Shown in pieces: positions 12,994 through 20,558 of a DNA stretch of 38,307 nt; within the stretch, counting starts at the first letter, position 1; each line of letters starts with the position of its first letter. Under the pieces are notes generated by a model, which worked only from the letters and a program-made list of their open reading frames with translations, was not told the DNA's origin and did no database searches. This stretch comes from a virus. Location: positions 1 through 38,307 of IMG/VR virus record IMGVR_UViG_3300031707_000071. One strand, given 5' to 3'. The translations under genes were made by a program, and so were the position numbers.

Positions 12994-13061
12994 GGATGGG
13001 GCGGAACTTATTAATAGGTGTGTTCGGACACCCTCCTTGTTCGAGCCGCGCCGCCCCATCC
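12994..13061 (+). ncRNA. Structured intergenic RNA between holin and lysozyme
   Basis: GGATGGGGCGG (12994-13004) pairs perfectly over 11 bp with CCGCCCCATCC (13051-13061). Inside lies a second hairpin, GGTGT (13017-13021) with ACACC (13028-13032). The block GGGGCG-AACTTAT is shared with the capsid-gene leader at 20494-20507. There is no T-run after it. A control element for lysozyme expression or an RNA-processing site is plausible. Confidence 0.6.
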
Positions 13062-13076
13062 TTTGAAAGGTGAATA

Positions 13077-13913
13077 ATGAATGATTTAACTTTTGGTATT
13101 GATATCAGTGTCTGGCAGACCAATGACGCTGCTAATCCTACCTATCTATTCGACCCTGTAGTCGCCAAAGAAAAGGGAGTGCAGTTTGCGTTTATCCGCG
13201 CATCTATTGGTAGCCTGAAGGATAATGCGGTGGATAAGTTTGCGCCGAAATTCGCAACTGCCAAATTACCGCATGGTTTTTATCATTTTCTGCGTTCGGA
13301 CGTGTCGTACATTACTCAAGCCGACAGGTATCTGGAGACTATCAAGGCTTTTGATTATCAACTCCCGCCTGTTTGTGATGTCGAACAGGTTGGGCTTGGG
13401 TTGGATATAGTCAAAATGTGGTGCGGCCGCGTGGCTTCAAAATTAGGAAAAAAGCCAATTATCTATACCTCGCCTGGATTCTGGAATAATTTGATTGGCG
13501 TGGATAAGGCACTATGGGCGCTCGAATATGATTACTGGGTAGCGCACTACATGAAATTAACCTATCCGGTTTATGACATTCCTGATGCCGTTAGAAATGC
13601 GGTGGGCTATCCTATTCAACTAAAACCTTGGAACTTGAATAACAAATTGTGGAAATTCTGGCAATTCTGTGCGGCTGGGGATGGGGAATTCTACGGTGGG
13701 GACTATGCCAAGCATACCGATAAAACTTCATTGGATATGGATGTTTATAACGGTTCACTGGTGCAATTCAATAAAGAGTTTGCTATTACAGACATGCCGG
13801 ATGTGCCGGTTAATCCCTCCGAACTAGATGAACCAATAATCATTGATAGTCTAACGACTAATAAAATATTGAAACTTGAGGAATGGGCGCGTGGCATTGG
13901 ATATAAGGGATGA
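13077..13913 (+). CDS. Endolysin, GH25 lysozyme
   Basis: The catalytic domain spans about residues 5-225: FGIDISVWQ with the family's N-terminal Asp, FAFIRASIG, HGFYHFLRSD, the acidic pair in PVCDVEQ, KPIIYTSPGFW, and WKFWQFC near the end. That is a complete GH25 muramidase, cutting the MurNAc-GlcNAc bond of peptidoglycan. The C-terminal 50 residues (after ITDMPDVPVNPSELDEP) form a short linker and a helical tail of unknown type, ending ARGIGYKG. No signal peptide is present, so export depends on the holin just upstream. Confidence 0.92.
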   Translation: MNDLTFGIDISVWQTNDAANPTYLFDPVVAKEKGVQFAFIRASIGSLKDNAVDKFAPKFATAKLPHGFYHFLRSDVSYITQADRYLETIKAFDYQLPPVCDVEQVGLGLDIVKMWCGRVASKLGKKPIIYTSPGFWNNLIGVDKALWALEYDYWVAHYMKLTYPVYDIPDAVRNAVGYPIQLKPWNLNNKLWKFWQFCAAGDGEFYGGDYAKHTDKTSLDMDVYNGSLVQFNKEFAITDMPDVPVNPSELDEPIIIDSLTTNKILKLEEWARGIGYKG

Positions 13914-14182
13914 AACATTCAGTTGAGGTTTTTTCTATGAATGATAAGTTTGGTTCTGAATGGGAAGTAACTCCATGCCCATTCAAATTTATGGGGAAAA
14001 AGATTGAAATTAATGTTTTTGGTATGGAAATAGGAACGCCTTATAAAATTCATTGGAATGATGAGGATTTAATATTTATAAGACCAAACCAATCGGATGA
14101 TGTAAATGTTTATAAATTGAGCCCCGGACGAGATTCAAACTCGCCTATGAACGCCTACGAAAGCATTGGATACAAGGGATGA
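13910..14182 (+). CDS. Hypothetical beta-rich protein
   Basis: It overlaps the lysozyme stop (ATGA). The 90 residues begin MKHSVEVFSMNDKFGSEWEV and are beta-rich, with a polar C terminus ending ESIGYKG. The lysozyme ends GIGYKG, and the DNA around both ends (GCATTGGATA-AAGGGATGA) is alike, so this gene may have arrived by a duplication or recombination event at the end of the lysozyme gene. Function unknown. Confidence 0.55.
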   Translation: MKHSVEVFSMNDKFGSEWEVTPCPFKFMGKKIEINVFGMEIGTPYKIHWNDEDLIFIRPNQSDDVNVYKLSPGRDSNSPMNAYESIGYKG

Positions 14183-14355
14183 CAGACGATATTCACGTTT
14201 ACCCACTGAATGATAAAAAATTTCACAAATTAGAGGGCACTAACTGTGAGTGTGAACCGCGCATTGAGATTGAGGGCGCAAGTCTAATAATTATTCACAA
14301 TGCTTATGACCATAGAGAAATTATGGAAGTGATAAATGAAAAGAAAATGTCCTGA
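14179..14355 (+). CDS. 58-residue hypothetical protein
   Basis: The ATG at 14179 again overlaps the preceding stop. The product starts MTDDIHVYPLNDKKFHKLEG and contains CECEPRIEIEG and a hydrophobic strand LIIIHNAYDHRE. Proteins with this DDIHVYP-xN-D-HxxxG-xCxC layout occur, to my memory, in many phages, with no known function. It overlaps the next gene by 20 bp. Confidence 0.6.
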   Translation: MTDDIHVYPLNDKKFHKLEGTNCECEPRIEIEGASLIIIHNAYDHREIMEVINEKKMS

Positions 14356-14545
14356 ATGTGAAATGATAATCGAATTTGAAAAAGTAATTCTTCCCGAAGA
14401 ATTCATTGTTAAAGATGAAAAAGTTATTTGCAACGTGGAATTACTTCGATGCCCTGCGTGTGGCACTGAATTTGAAGATATGAATTCAGAAAATGATCCA
14501 TACGATCAGGCCTATAAAGAATATGATAGGCGCAAGTCGATATGA
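14336..14545 (+). CDS. Small zinc-binding protein
   Basis: The 69-residue product has CPECEM near the start and CPACGTEFED at about residues 40-49, a zinc ribbon like that of YgiT/MqsA-type N-terminal domains, but no HTH follows, so a toxin-antitoxin role is not supported. The tail is acidic and tyrosine-rich. It ends in an ATGA overlap with the next gene. Confidence 0.6.
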   Translation: MKRKCPECEMIIEFEKVILPEEFIVKDEKVICNVELLRCPACGTEFEDMNSENDPYDQAYKEYDRRKSI

Positions 14546-14856
14546 CCCGTTTTGAAATTACCGTTCATGGCAATCACAAAACTTGGGGCTTTGAGTTTGA
14601 TATGCCCTACATGTATTTGGATGATTGGCTTGATGATGGACTGGATGTAACGGAGATATTAGCTTCATATCCCGCAGAAAATCAAGATAATGGCAGATGT
14701 CTTTGGGATTATTCGCACCTTATTGAGAATACCGAGCCGTATTGCTTTCGCTCCGGCGAATGCGAAGAAGTAACAACCGGCGTGATTATCCCTCCGGCGT
14801 GGTGGGCTTCGGAATTGGCGAAGGATGATGTAGAGGAATTTGAATGTCAGAATTGA
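14542..14856 (+). CDS. Hypothetical acidic protein
   Basis: The 104 residues begin with a strand-rich domain (FEITVHGNHKTWGFEFDMP) and become strongly acidic (YLDDWLDDGLDVTEIL). Trp and Cys are frequent. No motif recognised. It precedes the small coiled-coil gene that in turn precedes terminase, and overlaps it by 13 bp. Confidence 0.5.
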   Translation: MTRFEITVHGNHKTWGFEFDMPYMYLDDWLDDGLDVTEILASYPAENQDNGRCLWDYSHLIENTEPYCFRSGECEEVTTGVIIPPAWWASELAKDDVEEFECQN

Positions 14857-15071
14857 ATGCGCTCAATCTATCGCCGCATGAAGTTGTGGCTATGGATTAT
14901 GGCGCAAAACAGGATTTGCTTTTGGCAATCGCCGGACGGGTATTGGAACTGAAGCAGGAATTTATATCTGTGAGTGGCAGGTATGCGGAAATCAAGGCAG
15001 AGTTGGACGCGCTGAAGCATGTGTCCAGTGTGATTCAGTCGGAATTAAAGGCAACACAATCAATGGGATAA
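14844..15071 (+). CDS. Coiled-coil protein upstream of terminase
   Basis: Seventy-five residues, almost entirely helical from residue 24 on (LLLAIAGRVLELKQEF, then YAEIKAELDALKHVSSVIQSEL), with heptad spacing. Its end abuts the terminase small subunit (1 bp gap), so it may be a packaging accessory, but this is inference from position. Confidence 0.55.
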   Translation: MSELNALNLSPHEVVAMDYGAKQDLLLAIAGRVLELKQEFISVSGRYAEIKAELDALKHVSSVIQSELKATQSMG

Positions 15072-15072
15072 C

Positions 15073-15552
15073 ATGGCATTACGAAAGAAACAAAAGGCGT
15101 TTGTAGAATATTACTTGCAATCTTGGAATGCTACCCAGGCGGCTAAAGATGCGGGATATTCTGAACGTTCTGCTAAGTCAATAGGTGCAGAAAACCTCAC
15201 CAAACCTGACATTCAAGCAGAAATTCAGCGCCGATTAGATGAAATCTGTATGACTTCCGATGAGGTTTTATCATCTCTTGCAGAAATCGGGCGCACTTCT
15301 ATTGAAGACATTATGGATATTGATGAATCAGGACATTTATCTTTTAACTTCAAACGTGCTAAAGATGAAAGGAAACTAAGCCTTATCAAGTCAATCATTC
15401 CAACTCAATATGGCACAAAAGTCGAATTACATGACCGTATGAAAGCACTTGAATTGATTGGTAAACATCACGGATTATTTACGGACAGGATCGATTTAAC
15501 AAGTGGTGGCAAGATTATCCATGCGGTAGGTTTCGATATAGATAAGGTCTAA
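15073..15552 (+). CDS. Terminase small subunit
   Basis: The N-terminal helix-turn-helix (KKQKAFVEYYLQSWNATQAA, then KDAGYSERSAKSIGAENLTKP) is that of the Terminase_2 family, which binds the packaging site on phage DNA. It is followed by an oligomerisation region (residues 70-125) and a C-terminal tail (to 159) that contacts the large subunit. Length is normal. The large subunit gene starts 2 bp after its stop. Confidence 0.9.
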   Translation: MALRKKQKAFVEYYLQSWNATQAAKDAGYSERSAKSIGAENLTKPDIQAEIQRRLDEICMTSDEVLSSLAEIGRTSIEDIMDIDESGHLSFNFKRAKDERKLSLIKSIIPTQYGTKVELHDRMKALELIGKHHGLFTDRIDLTSGGKIIHAVGFDIDKV

Positions 15553-15554
15553 AT

Positions 15555-16796
15555 GTGTATGTCATTAAATCAGACCTTTCTAATTCAGAATATACACCCA
15601 GAGGCGCGGATAGCGAAATTATTTATTCACATGACCCGGAGGTTATTATTGTTGGCCCAAGCGAAACCGGCAAAACGCTTGCCGCCTGTTGGAAATTGCA
15701 TACTATGATGACCAAATACGCGGGCGCACAAGCGGCTATAGTCCGCAAAACCTACAAATCGATGCCGGGATCAGTCTTGCAGACATTTGGAAAAGTTATC
15801 GAAGGTGCGCCGATTGAGATATATGGCGGTGAAAGACCAGAAAAGTATTTATATCCCAATGGCTCAATCATTTGGGTAGGCGGCATGGATAATCCCGATA
15901 AGGTTTTATCATCTGAGCGTGATGTAATTTATGTTAATCAAGCGGAAGAGTTATTAGAAGCAGAATGGGAAACGCTGACAACCCGTGTTACCGGACGCGC
16001 TGGCAATATGCCCTACTCACAATTATTTGGGGATTGTAACCCTGCTGGATCACAACACTGGATCAGACGTAGAGCGAAGGAAGGCAAACTAAAACTTCTC
16101 TATTCACGGCATCAGGACAACCCGACACTATATACAGACGACGGCGTATTAACGGTGCGGGGTGAACGTACTATGCAGACACTACAGGCATTGAGCGGCG
16201 TTAGATATAAACGATTATTCTTGGGCGAATGGGCAACCGCCGAAGGCGCGGTTTATGACATGTTCAATCATAACGATCATGTCAAAGTCCGCAACCCGCG
16301 CGAATTTAAATCTTTCGGCATGGCGATAGATGAAGGTTATACCAATCCGGCGGTTATCCTGTTCATTGGAACTGATACAGATGGGCGTTTACATGTATTC
16401 AGGGAATGGTATAAGCGCGGACAATTGCAATCGGCCGTAATTACTCAGGTGCGCCGCTGGTATGTGCGCAAGTGGGTTAATAAAATAGTGGTGGACGAAG
16501 CCGCCGCCGGATTAATAGCTGACCTCAGAAATAATAATTTGCCAGCCATTGGTCAGAAGGGGCGTGTGCTGGATGGTATCGCGCGCGTGCAGAACCTGTT
16601 GAAAATACAAGGGGATGGATTACCGCGTCTGACCGTTGACCCGTCCTGCATAAATACTATTAATGAATTTGAATCGTATGTTTGGAAACCTGAAAAAGAT
16701 GAACCAATCAAAGAGAATGACCATGCTATGGATGGTGTCAGATATTATACATTTGGAATGGGTATGCCAACCGGCGTTGATTTAGTGGGATGGTAA
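15555..16796 (+). CDS. terL: Terminase large subunit
   Basis: The ATPase domain has Walker A GPSETGKT (residues 34-41), the Walker B region VIYVNQAEE (124-132) and a coupling-like segment LFGDCNPAG (158-166). The RNase H-like nuclease shows AIDEGYTNP (257-265), VVDEAAAGL (312-320) and a late Asp in ENDHAMDGVRY, so both engines of the packaging motor look intact. It belongs to the Terminase_3/6 group. The start is a GTG at 15555; the out-of-frame ATG at 15553 is not used. At 413 residues it is on the short side for the family. Confidence 0.92.
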   Translation: MYVIKSDLSNSEYTPRGADSEIIYSHDPEVIIVGPSETGKTLAACWKLHTMMTKYAGAQAAIVRKTYKSMPGSVLQTFGKVIEGAPIEIYGGERPEKYLYPNGSIIWVGGMDNPDKVLSSERDVIYVNQAEELLEAEWETLTTRVTGRAGNMPYSQLFGDCNPAGSQHWIRRRAKEGKLKLLYSRHQDNPTLYTDDGVLTVRGERTMQTLQALSGVRYKRLFLGEWATAEGAVYDMFNHNDHVKVRNPREFKSFGMAIDEGYTNPAVILFIGTDTDGRLHVFREWYKRGQLQSAVITQVRRWYVRKWVNKIVVDEAAAGLIADLRNNNLPAIGQKGRVLDGIARVQNLLKIQGDGLPRLTVDPSCINTINEFESYVWKPEKDEPIKENDHAMDGVRYYTFGMGMPTGVDLVGW

Positions 16797-16808
16797 AAAG
16801 GTGAAACT

Positions 16809-18311
16809 ATGGGAATAATTGATAATATTGCAAATAGACTTGGCTACGCAAAATACTCCAGTAATATGCGCGCCCCTGCCATATTCGGGCGTATGGCGGA
16901 AGCGAACCAGTTTAACATTCCTTCAGGTAAACTATCCCAAACGCAGGCCGAACTCTATCAGCGTATCTCATGGGTGAATATTGCCGTATCGAATGTGGCC
17001 AAATTGGCATCCACTGTCAAGTTTGAGGTCAAATCCATTGAAGGTGAAAAACTAACACAGATTGATAATCACCCCTTTGAACAGTTATTACGTAAACCGA
17101 ACCCACTCCAATCACGCTTTGAATTTCTGGAAACAACTTACGCATTCAGGAAACTGACCGGTAACGCTTATTGGTGGTTGAATAAGACCAGCGAAAAAGT
17201 AGCACCCGCTGAAATATGGACCGTATCCCCGCATCAAATAAAGCCCGTGCCGGACAAGAACCTGTTTATCAAGGGCTATTTATATGACCCGGGCGATGGT
17301 TCTGAAATGCCACTGGAGGCGTGGGAGGTTGTGCATTTCAAGGAATTTCATCCTAATAATCCATTTGTCGGTTTATCTCCTATTGAATCCATTGCGGCAC
17401 AAGCGGTCGGTGATATGAAGGCAACTGAATGGAATGCTAAATTTTTTGGCGAATCTAATGCGCGCCTGCCTGGCATCTTGTCATTTGCCGATCCGATTGA
17501 AGACGGCGAATGGGAAAAGTTAAGAAATGAAGCGAAGGAAAAGTCTAAAACGCGCGACCTGATGTTTTTGAGAAATACCGGCGCTGGCGGTATTAATTTT
17601 GTCTCGACTGGCATCACCCAGAAGGATATGGAATTCTTGGCTGGCAGGGCATTTACTAAAGAGGAAATATTTGGATTATTCGCACCTGGATTGGCTTCTA
17701 TATTAGCCATCAATGCAACCGAAGCCAACGCCAAAACTGGGGAGAATACACTAATCTCGAAGGCCGTATATCCAATGCAGGTATCAATGGCGGAAAAAAT
17801 CACCTCTGAAATTTTGCCATTGTATGGAGAAAACCTGGTCGGTGAATTTGAAGATATTAGACCAAAAGACCGCGAATTGCAATTGCGCGAGGAAGAGGTA
17901 TTCTCAAAGACCCACACGGTCAACGAAATCCGTATGAAATACTACGGGGATAATCCAATAACAGACGAGCGCGGGAATTTATTACTGGTTGAATTAAAAC
18001 CCGTTGCATCTGAGATGCCAGAGCCGCTTGATGAAGAACCAGCAGATGACAACTTCCAGAAGGACATGAAAGCCTACAAGCGCAAGGCGGTCAATTGTCT
18101 CAATAAAAAACAGCCGCTTGATTTCACTTTCGAGAGTGAGACGATAGACAAAATTCAGTTAGGGCGCATCAAGAATAAATTAATTGCTTGCAAGAGTAAA
18201 GAGGATATCGCCGCCATATTTGAGAGCGAGAAGAACCAGCACGTACCCAGCGGAATGGATGATTTGATAGCCGAACTGAAAAATGTATCCGAGAAATTGA
18301 CAACCGTATGA
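16809..18311 (+). CDS. Portal protein, HK97 family
   Basis: The 500-residue protein shows the typical order: LYQRISWVNIAVSNVAKLAS and HPFEQLLRKPNPLQSRFEFL near the N terminus, TGNAYWWLNK with the following P-AEIWTVSPHQIKPV, EVVHFKEFHPNNPFVGLSPI in the middle, and AKTGENTLISKAVYPM at about residue 315. Twelve copies form the ring at one capsid vertex through which DNA enters. The C-terminal 90 residues are a Lys-rich extension also seen in phages with a fused gp7-type neighbour. The start follows AAAAGGTG. Confidence 0.92.
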   Translation: MGIIDNIANRLGYAKYSSNMRAPAIFGRMAEANQFNIPSGKLSQTQAELYQRISWVNIAVSNVAKLASTVKFEVKSIEGEKLTQIDNHPFEQLLRKPNPLQSRFEFLETTYAFRKLTGNAYWWLNKTSEKVAPAEIWTVSPHQIKPVPDKNLFIKGYLYDPGDGSEMPLEAWEVVHFKEFHPNNPFVGLSPIESIAAQAVGDMKATEWNAKFFGESNARLPGILSFADPIEDGEWEKLRNEAKEKSKTRDLMFLRNTGAGGINFVSTGITQKDMEFLAGRAFTKEEIFGLFAPGLASILAINATEANAKTGENTLISKAVYPMQVSMAEKITSEILPLYGENLVGEFEDIRPKDRELQLREEEVFSKTHTVNEIRMKYYGDNPITDERGNLLLVELKPVASEMPEPLDEEPADDNFQKDMKAYKRKAVNCLNKKQPLDFTFESETIDKIQLGRIKNKLIACKSKEDIAAIFESEKNQHVPSGMDDLIAELKNVSEKLTTV

Positions 18312-19120
18312 ATGAATTTGTAATTACTGAAACGCAAAAATTAATCATTTCTATTTTGGATGGGATAAATGGCAACCTGCTGCCGGATGAACTAAAGACG
18401 CGCGATAAGGGCGAACCTGGGCGCGTGCGTAAAATGCTGTACGAAAAGAAACTGGCACGGATCATCAGCCAGCGCTTCAAGAAACAAAAAGAGAAAATTG
18501 CATTTTGGCTATCCATGCATTATCCAGAACGCAGTAAGGTTATAACTAAAACACCCCCGCCCCCATTGCCGGATGATTTATTTGAGGATGACGAATCAGA
18601 AGCGGAGATCCAAAAGTTGTTCACTACTGCATATCTGCATGGAATAAATTTATTTGAGGACACTACATTTTTTGGACTTGATTATTCCATATTCAATGAA
18701 AAGGCGCTTGTTTGGGCGCATAAGAATACACTGAATTTAGTCAAGGATATTGATGAAACGACACGCAAAACAATTCGCGCAGCTATTGGCAGTTTTGTAG
18801 AAACGCCAGGTATGACAATCGGAGATGTAGTAGGTCAACTGCCGATGGATTATAGCCGTGGGTTTACGGTGGCAGTAACAGAAATCACGCGCACTTATGG
18901 TCAAGCCAATCTTGAAGCTGGGCTGGAACTGAAAAAAGAATTTCCAGATATAAGAATAGTGAAACAATGGTTCACGGATAATGATGATAGGGTATGTCCT
19001 GAATGCGGCCCGTTACACGGGGTAGAAGTTGAGGTTGGCGAAGACTTCCCGGGCGGATATGACGCGCCACCCGTACACCCAAATTGCCGATGCGCGATAT
19101 TTACAAGGACGCGGATATGA
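18308..19120 (+). CDS. Head morphogenesis protein (SPP1 gp7 / Mu gpF domain)
   Basis: The C-terminal domain (about residues 170-270) reads FTVAVTEITRTYGQANLEAG, then WFTDNDDRVCPECGPLHGVE and a final APPVHPNCRCAIF. This R-T-E, D-R-VC-C-x-G and HPNCRC signature defines the phage Mu gpF/SPP1 gp7 family, minor head proteins that join portal and head and can enter the capsid. It overlaps the portal stop by 4 bp. At 270 residues the length is usual. Confidence 0.88.
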   Translation: MNEFVITETQKLIISILDGINGNLLPDELKTRDKGEPGRVRKMLYEKKLARIISQRFKKQKEKIAFWLSMHYPERSKVITKTPPPPLPDDLFEDDESEAEIQKLFTTAYLHGINLFEDTTFFGLDYSIFNEKALVWAHKNTLNLVKDIDETTRKTIRAAIGSFVETPGMTIGDVVGQLPMDYSRGFTVAVTEITRTYGQANLEAGLELKKEFPDIRIVKQWFTDNDDRVCPECGPLHGVEVEVGEDFPGGYDAPPVHPNCRCAIFTRTRI

Positions 19121-19581
19121 GCGATCCCCTTGAAATAAAAATCGAAGGCGCGGATAAAATCGTGGCCGGATTGACCAAATTTCCAGACGAGATTCAAAAG
19201 AATTTCAAACAGGCCGGACAAGAAGCCGCTGAAGAAATTTATACATCTAAAGGATTAGCCAGTTATCCCGCAAAGACAGCAGCCAATGCACCCCCCACGC
19301 CTTATTATATTCGCGGAACTGGCACACAATATAAAAGTCGCAATGCTGGCAATTCAGAAGATTATAAAAACCAGTTCTATGCGAAATCAGTTACAGGTGG
19401 AACTTTGATAGGTAACCGCGCCTCCTATGCCAAATACCTTGCGGATGAAAAACTACAGGCACGCGTGATGGATAGAATCGGCTGGCGCAAACTGATTGAA
19501 GTTGCTAAAGAGAAATTGGATATTATCACCGGTATTTTCAATCGCTGGGCACAACACACGATTGATAAATTGGGCCTATAA
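19117..19581 (+). CDS. HK97 gp10-like head-tail or tail-completion protein
   Basis: I choose the ATG at 19117 (overlapping the previous stop) over in-frame codons inside the gp7-type gene. The 154 residues begin DPLEIKIEGADKIVAGLTKF and have a variable centre. They end with GNRASYAKYLADEKLQARVM, GWRKLIEVAKEKL, the pattern near the C terminus of HK97 gp10-type proteins, which connect the head and tail. Its place before the capsid gene, instead of after it, is unusual; the identification is therefore tentative. Confidence 0.55.
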   Translation: MSDPLEIKIEGADKIVAGLTKFPDEIQKNFKQAGQEAAEEIYTSKGLASYPAKTAANAPPTPYYIRGTGTQYKSRNAGNSEDYKNQFYAKSVTGGTLIGNRASYAKYLADEKLQARVMDRIGWRKLIEVAKEKLDIITGIFNRWAQHTIDKLGL

Positions 19582-19676
19582 TGAAAAATGAATTTAGTTC
19601 ATTCTTGACACTTTTGTATAGCCTATGCAAGCAATTTATTTCATGGTATGAGCGAGAGATAAAAAAAGCGGTATAA
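19581..19676 (+). CDS. Possible 31-residue coupled protein
   Basis: The frame from ATG 19581 overlaps the previous stop by one base (TAATG) and gives 31 residues (MKNEFSSFLTLLYSLCKQFI, then a charged tail). It could be an amphipathic membrane-active peptide. Evidence is limited to coupling and the amphipathic pattern. Confidence 0.35.
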   Translation: MKNEFSSFLTLLYSLCKQFISWYEREIKKAV

Positions 19677-19698
19677 TTTAATTGGTAAATAAATATAC

Positions 19699-19818
19699 AT
19701 GACTAAAATCCTTGATTATATTGGATGGGCGGTATTGATAATATTTATTCTTATTATTGTGATAGTATTTATATCTGGTCTTGCACTTTGGATAGTGAAA
19801 TTTGGAGTTATAAAATGA
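19699..19818 (+). CDS. 39-residue single-span membrane protein
   Basis: ATG at 19699 starts a 39-residue peptide that is hydrophobic almost throughout (YIGWAVLIIFILIIVIVFIS from residue 7 on), with an intact stop overlapping the next ATG as ATGA. The clean hydrophobic segment and coupling favour a real small membrane protein. It sits among structural genes, which is unusual; a holin-like or exclusion role is possible but unproven. Confidence 0.5.
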   Translation: MTKILDYIGWAVLIIFILIIVIVFISGLALWIVKFGVIK

Positions 19819-20042
19819 ACGATATAAGAATCGAAATTGACGGCACTCCCCAAGATGATAGATGGAATCCTATTAATTATATGGGGGATCAAGAATATGC
19901 GCGAATTGACGATGAAGTAATGAAAATAGTTTCTGTAAAAGATATTCTTCACAATGGCAGACCCGCCAAAGAATTGACCTTGTCGCGTTATCCACACAAG
20001 CCAGGAACTGAATGTAAAAATATTATTCAGGCGGATGAATGA
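19815..20042 (+). CDS. Hypothetical small protein in the head region
   Basis: Start placed at ATG 19815 because it overlaps the membrane-protein stop; an in-frame upstream ATG at 19725 lies inside that gene. The 75 residues read MNDIRIEIDGTPQDDRWNPI, then ARIDDEVMKIVSVKDILHNG and TLSRYPHKPGTECK. Short strands and no clear family. It also overlaps the next start by 4 bp. Confidence 0.5.
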   Translation: MNDIRIEIDGTPQDDRWNPINYMGDQEYARIDDEVMKIVSVKDILHNGRPAKELTLSRYPHKPGTECKNIIQADE

Positions 20043-20257
20043 AGAAAATCATTGACGGTCGAGAGTTTGAATATTTTGACGATGTTAAATTTTATAAAGG
20101 ACTTCCTATTAGATCGGTTAGTTTTATAAATAATGAAACTGATATAATTGCCGAGGTCATAACTGAAAAACCAATGGAATTCTGGACTAAGAAAATAAAA
20201 CATATCCTTACATTAAATGAATATAATAATTCTGGTATTAAATTCCCCGTGGTTTAA
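20039..20257 (+). CDS. Hypothetical small protein in the head region
   Basis: Seventy-two residues, beginning MKKIIDGREFEYFDDVKFYK and with strands GLPIRSVSFINNETDIIAEV. It has an alternating beta pattern and AT-rich codon use compared with the flanking head genes, as do the other members of this small-gene island. Function unknown. Confidence 0.5.
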   Translation: MKKIIDGREFEYFDDVKFYKGLPIRSVSFINNETDIIAEVITEKPMEFWTKKIKHILTLNEYNNSGIKFPVV

Positions 20258-20277
20258 ATGATAATTCAGGCGGATAA

Positions 20278-20451
20278 ATGATCGAATGGATTAAAGGTTT
20301 CATATTTAGAAAAAGATTTATAAAGATTATTCAGACGGGCGATTTTGACGATTTTATAAATAATTTGCCAACAGAACACATTGAGGCGATGTCTAAAATA
20401 AAACCAGACGCAACCATTGCAATTAGTATAAATGACAACCAACCGAAATAA
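20278..20451 (+). CDS. 57-residue hypothetical protein
   Basis: ATG 20278 follows GGCGGAT and gives 57 residues: a basic amphipathic N-terminal helix (MIEWIKGFIFRKRFIKII) and an acidic middle (GDFDDFINNLPTEHIEAM). It closes the small-gene island just before the promoter at 20457. No family recognised. Confidence 0.5.
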   Translation: MIEWIKGFIFRKRFIKIIQTGDFDDFINNLPTEHIEAMSKIKPDATIAISINDNQPK

Positions 20452-20456
20452 ATTAA

Positions 20457-20465
20457 TGATATAAT
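20457..20465 (+). promoter_or_regulatory. Extended -10 promoter before the capsid gene
   Basis: TGATATAAT is a perfect extended -10 box, matching the arrangement before the lysis genes. Transcription should start near 20472, giving a leader of about 87 nt to the terminator at 20522-20558. No clear -35 is present. Confidence 0.6.
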
Positions 20466-20493
20466 GTAATCACATCGCGTCACGTTTTTAGAC

Positions 20494-20558
20494 GGGGCGC
20501 AACTTATAAAGTGGGACTAATGCCACACTTTCGGAGAAATCCGGCGGTGTGGCTTTTT
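20494..20558 (+). promoter_or_regulatory. Capsid-gene leader with competing hairpins and terminator
   Basis: The terminator is GCCACAC (20522-20528) with GTGTGGC (20547-20553), containing a small CGGA-GAAA-TCCG hairpin, then five T (20554-20558). An earlier segment AAAGTG (20508-20513) can pair perfectly with CACTTT (20526-20531), which would break the terminator stem. Two mutually exclusive structures in front of a promoter-proximal gene are the hallmark of attenuators and riboswitches. The ligand or trigger is not known. Confidence 0.6.
20522..20558 (+). terminator. Intrinsic terminator before the capsid gene
   Basis: A 7-bp GC-rich stem (20522-20528/20547-20553), an inner 4-bp GNRA hairpin and a T-run meet the usual pattern. 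It is followed by GTTTAACGA and the capsid ribosome site. Through-reading or release by the upstream AAAGTG segment is needed for capsid expression from the promoter at 20457. Confidence 0.75.

Noticed and set aside
12994-13061. tRNA or tRNA remnant between holin and lysozyme (TTCGAGC resembles a T loop)
   Set aside because: The sequences beside the loop do not pair as a T stem and no anticodon arm is present.
17348-17923. Minus-strand frame of 191 codons opposite the portal gene
   Set aside because: Shadow of the portal reading frame; no ribosome site and no recognisable protein features.
19672-19677. TATAAT as promoter of the small membrane-protein gene
   Set aside because: Neither a -35 hexamer nor an extended TG element accompanies it; in AT-rich DNA a lone box is weak evidence.
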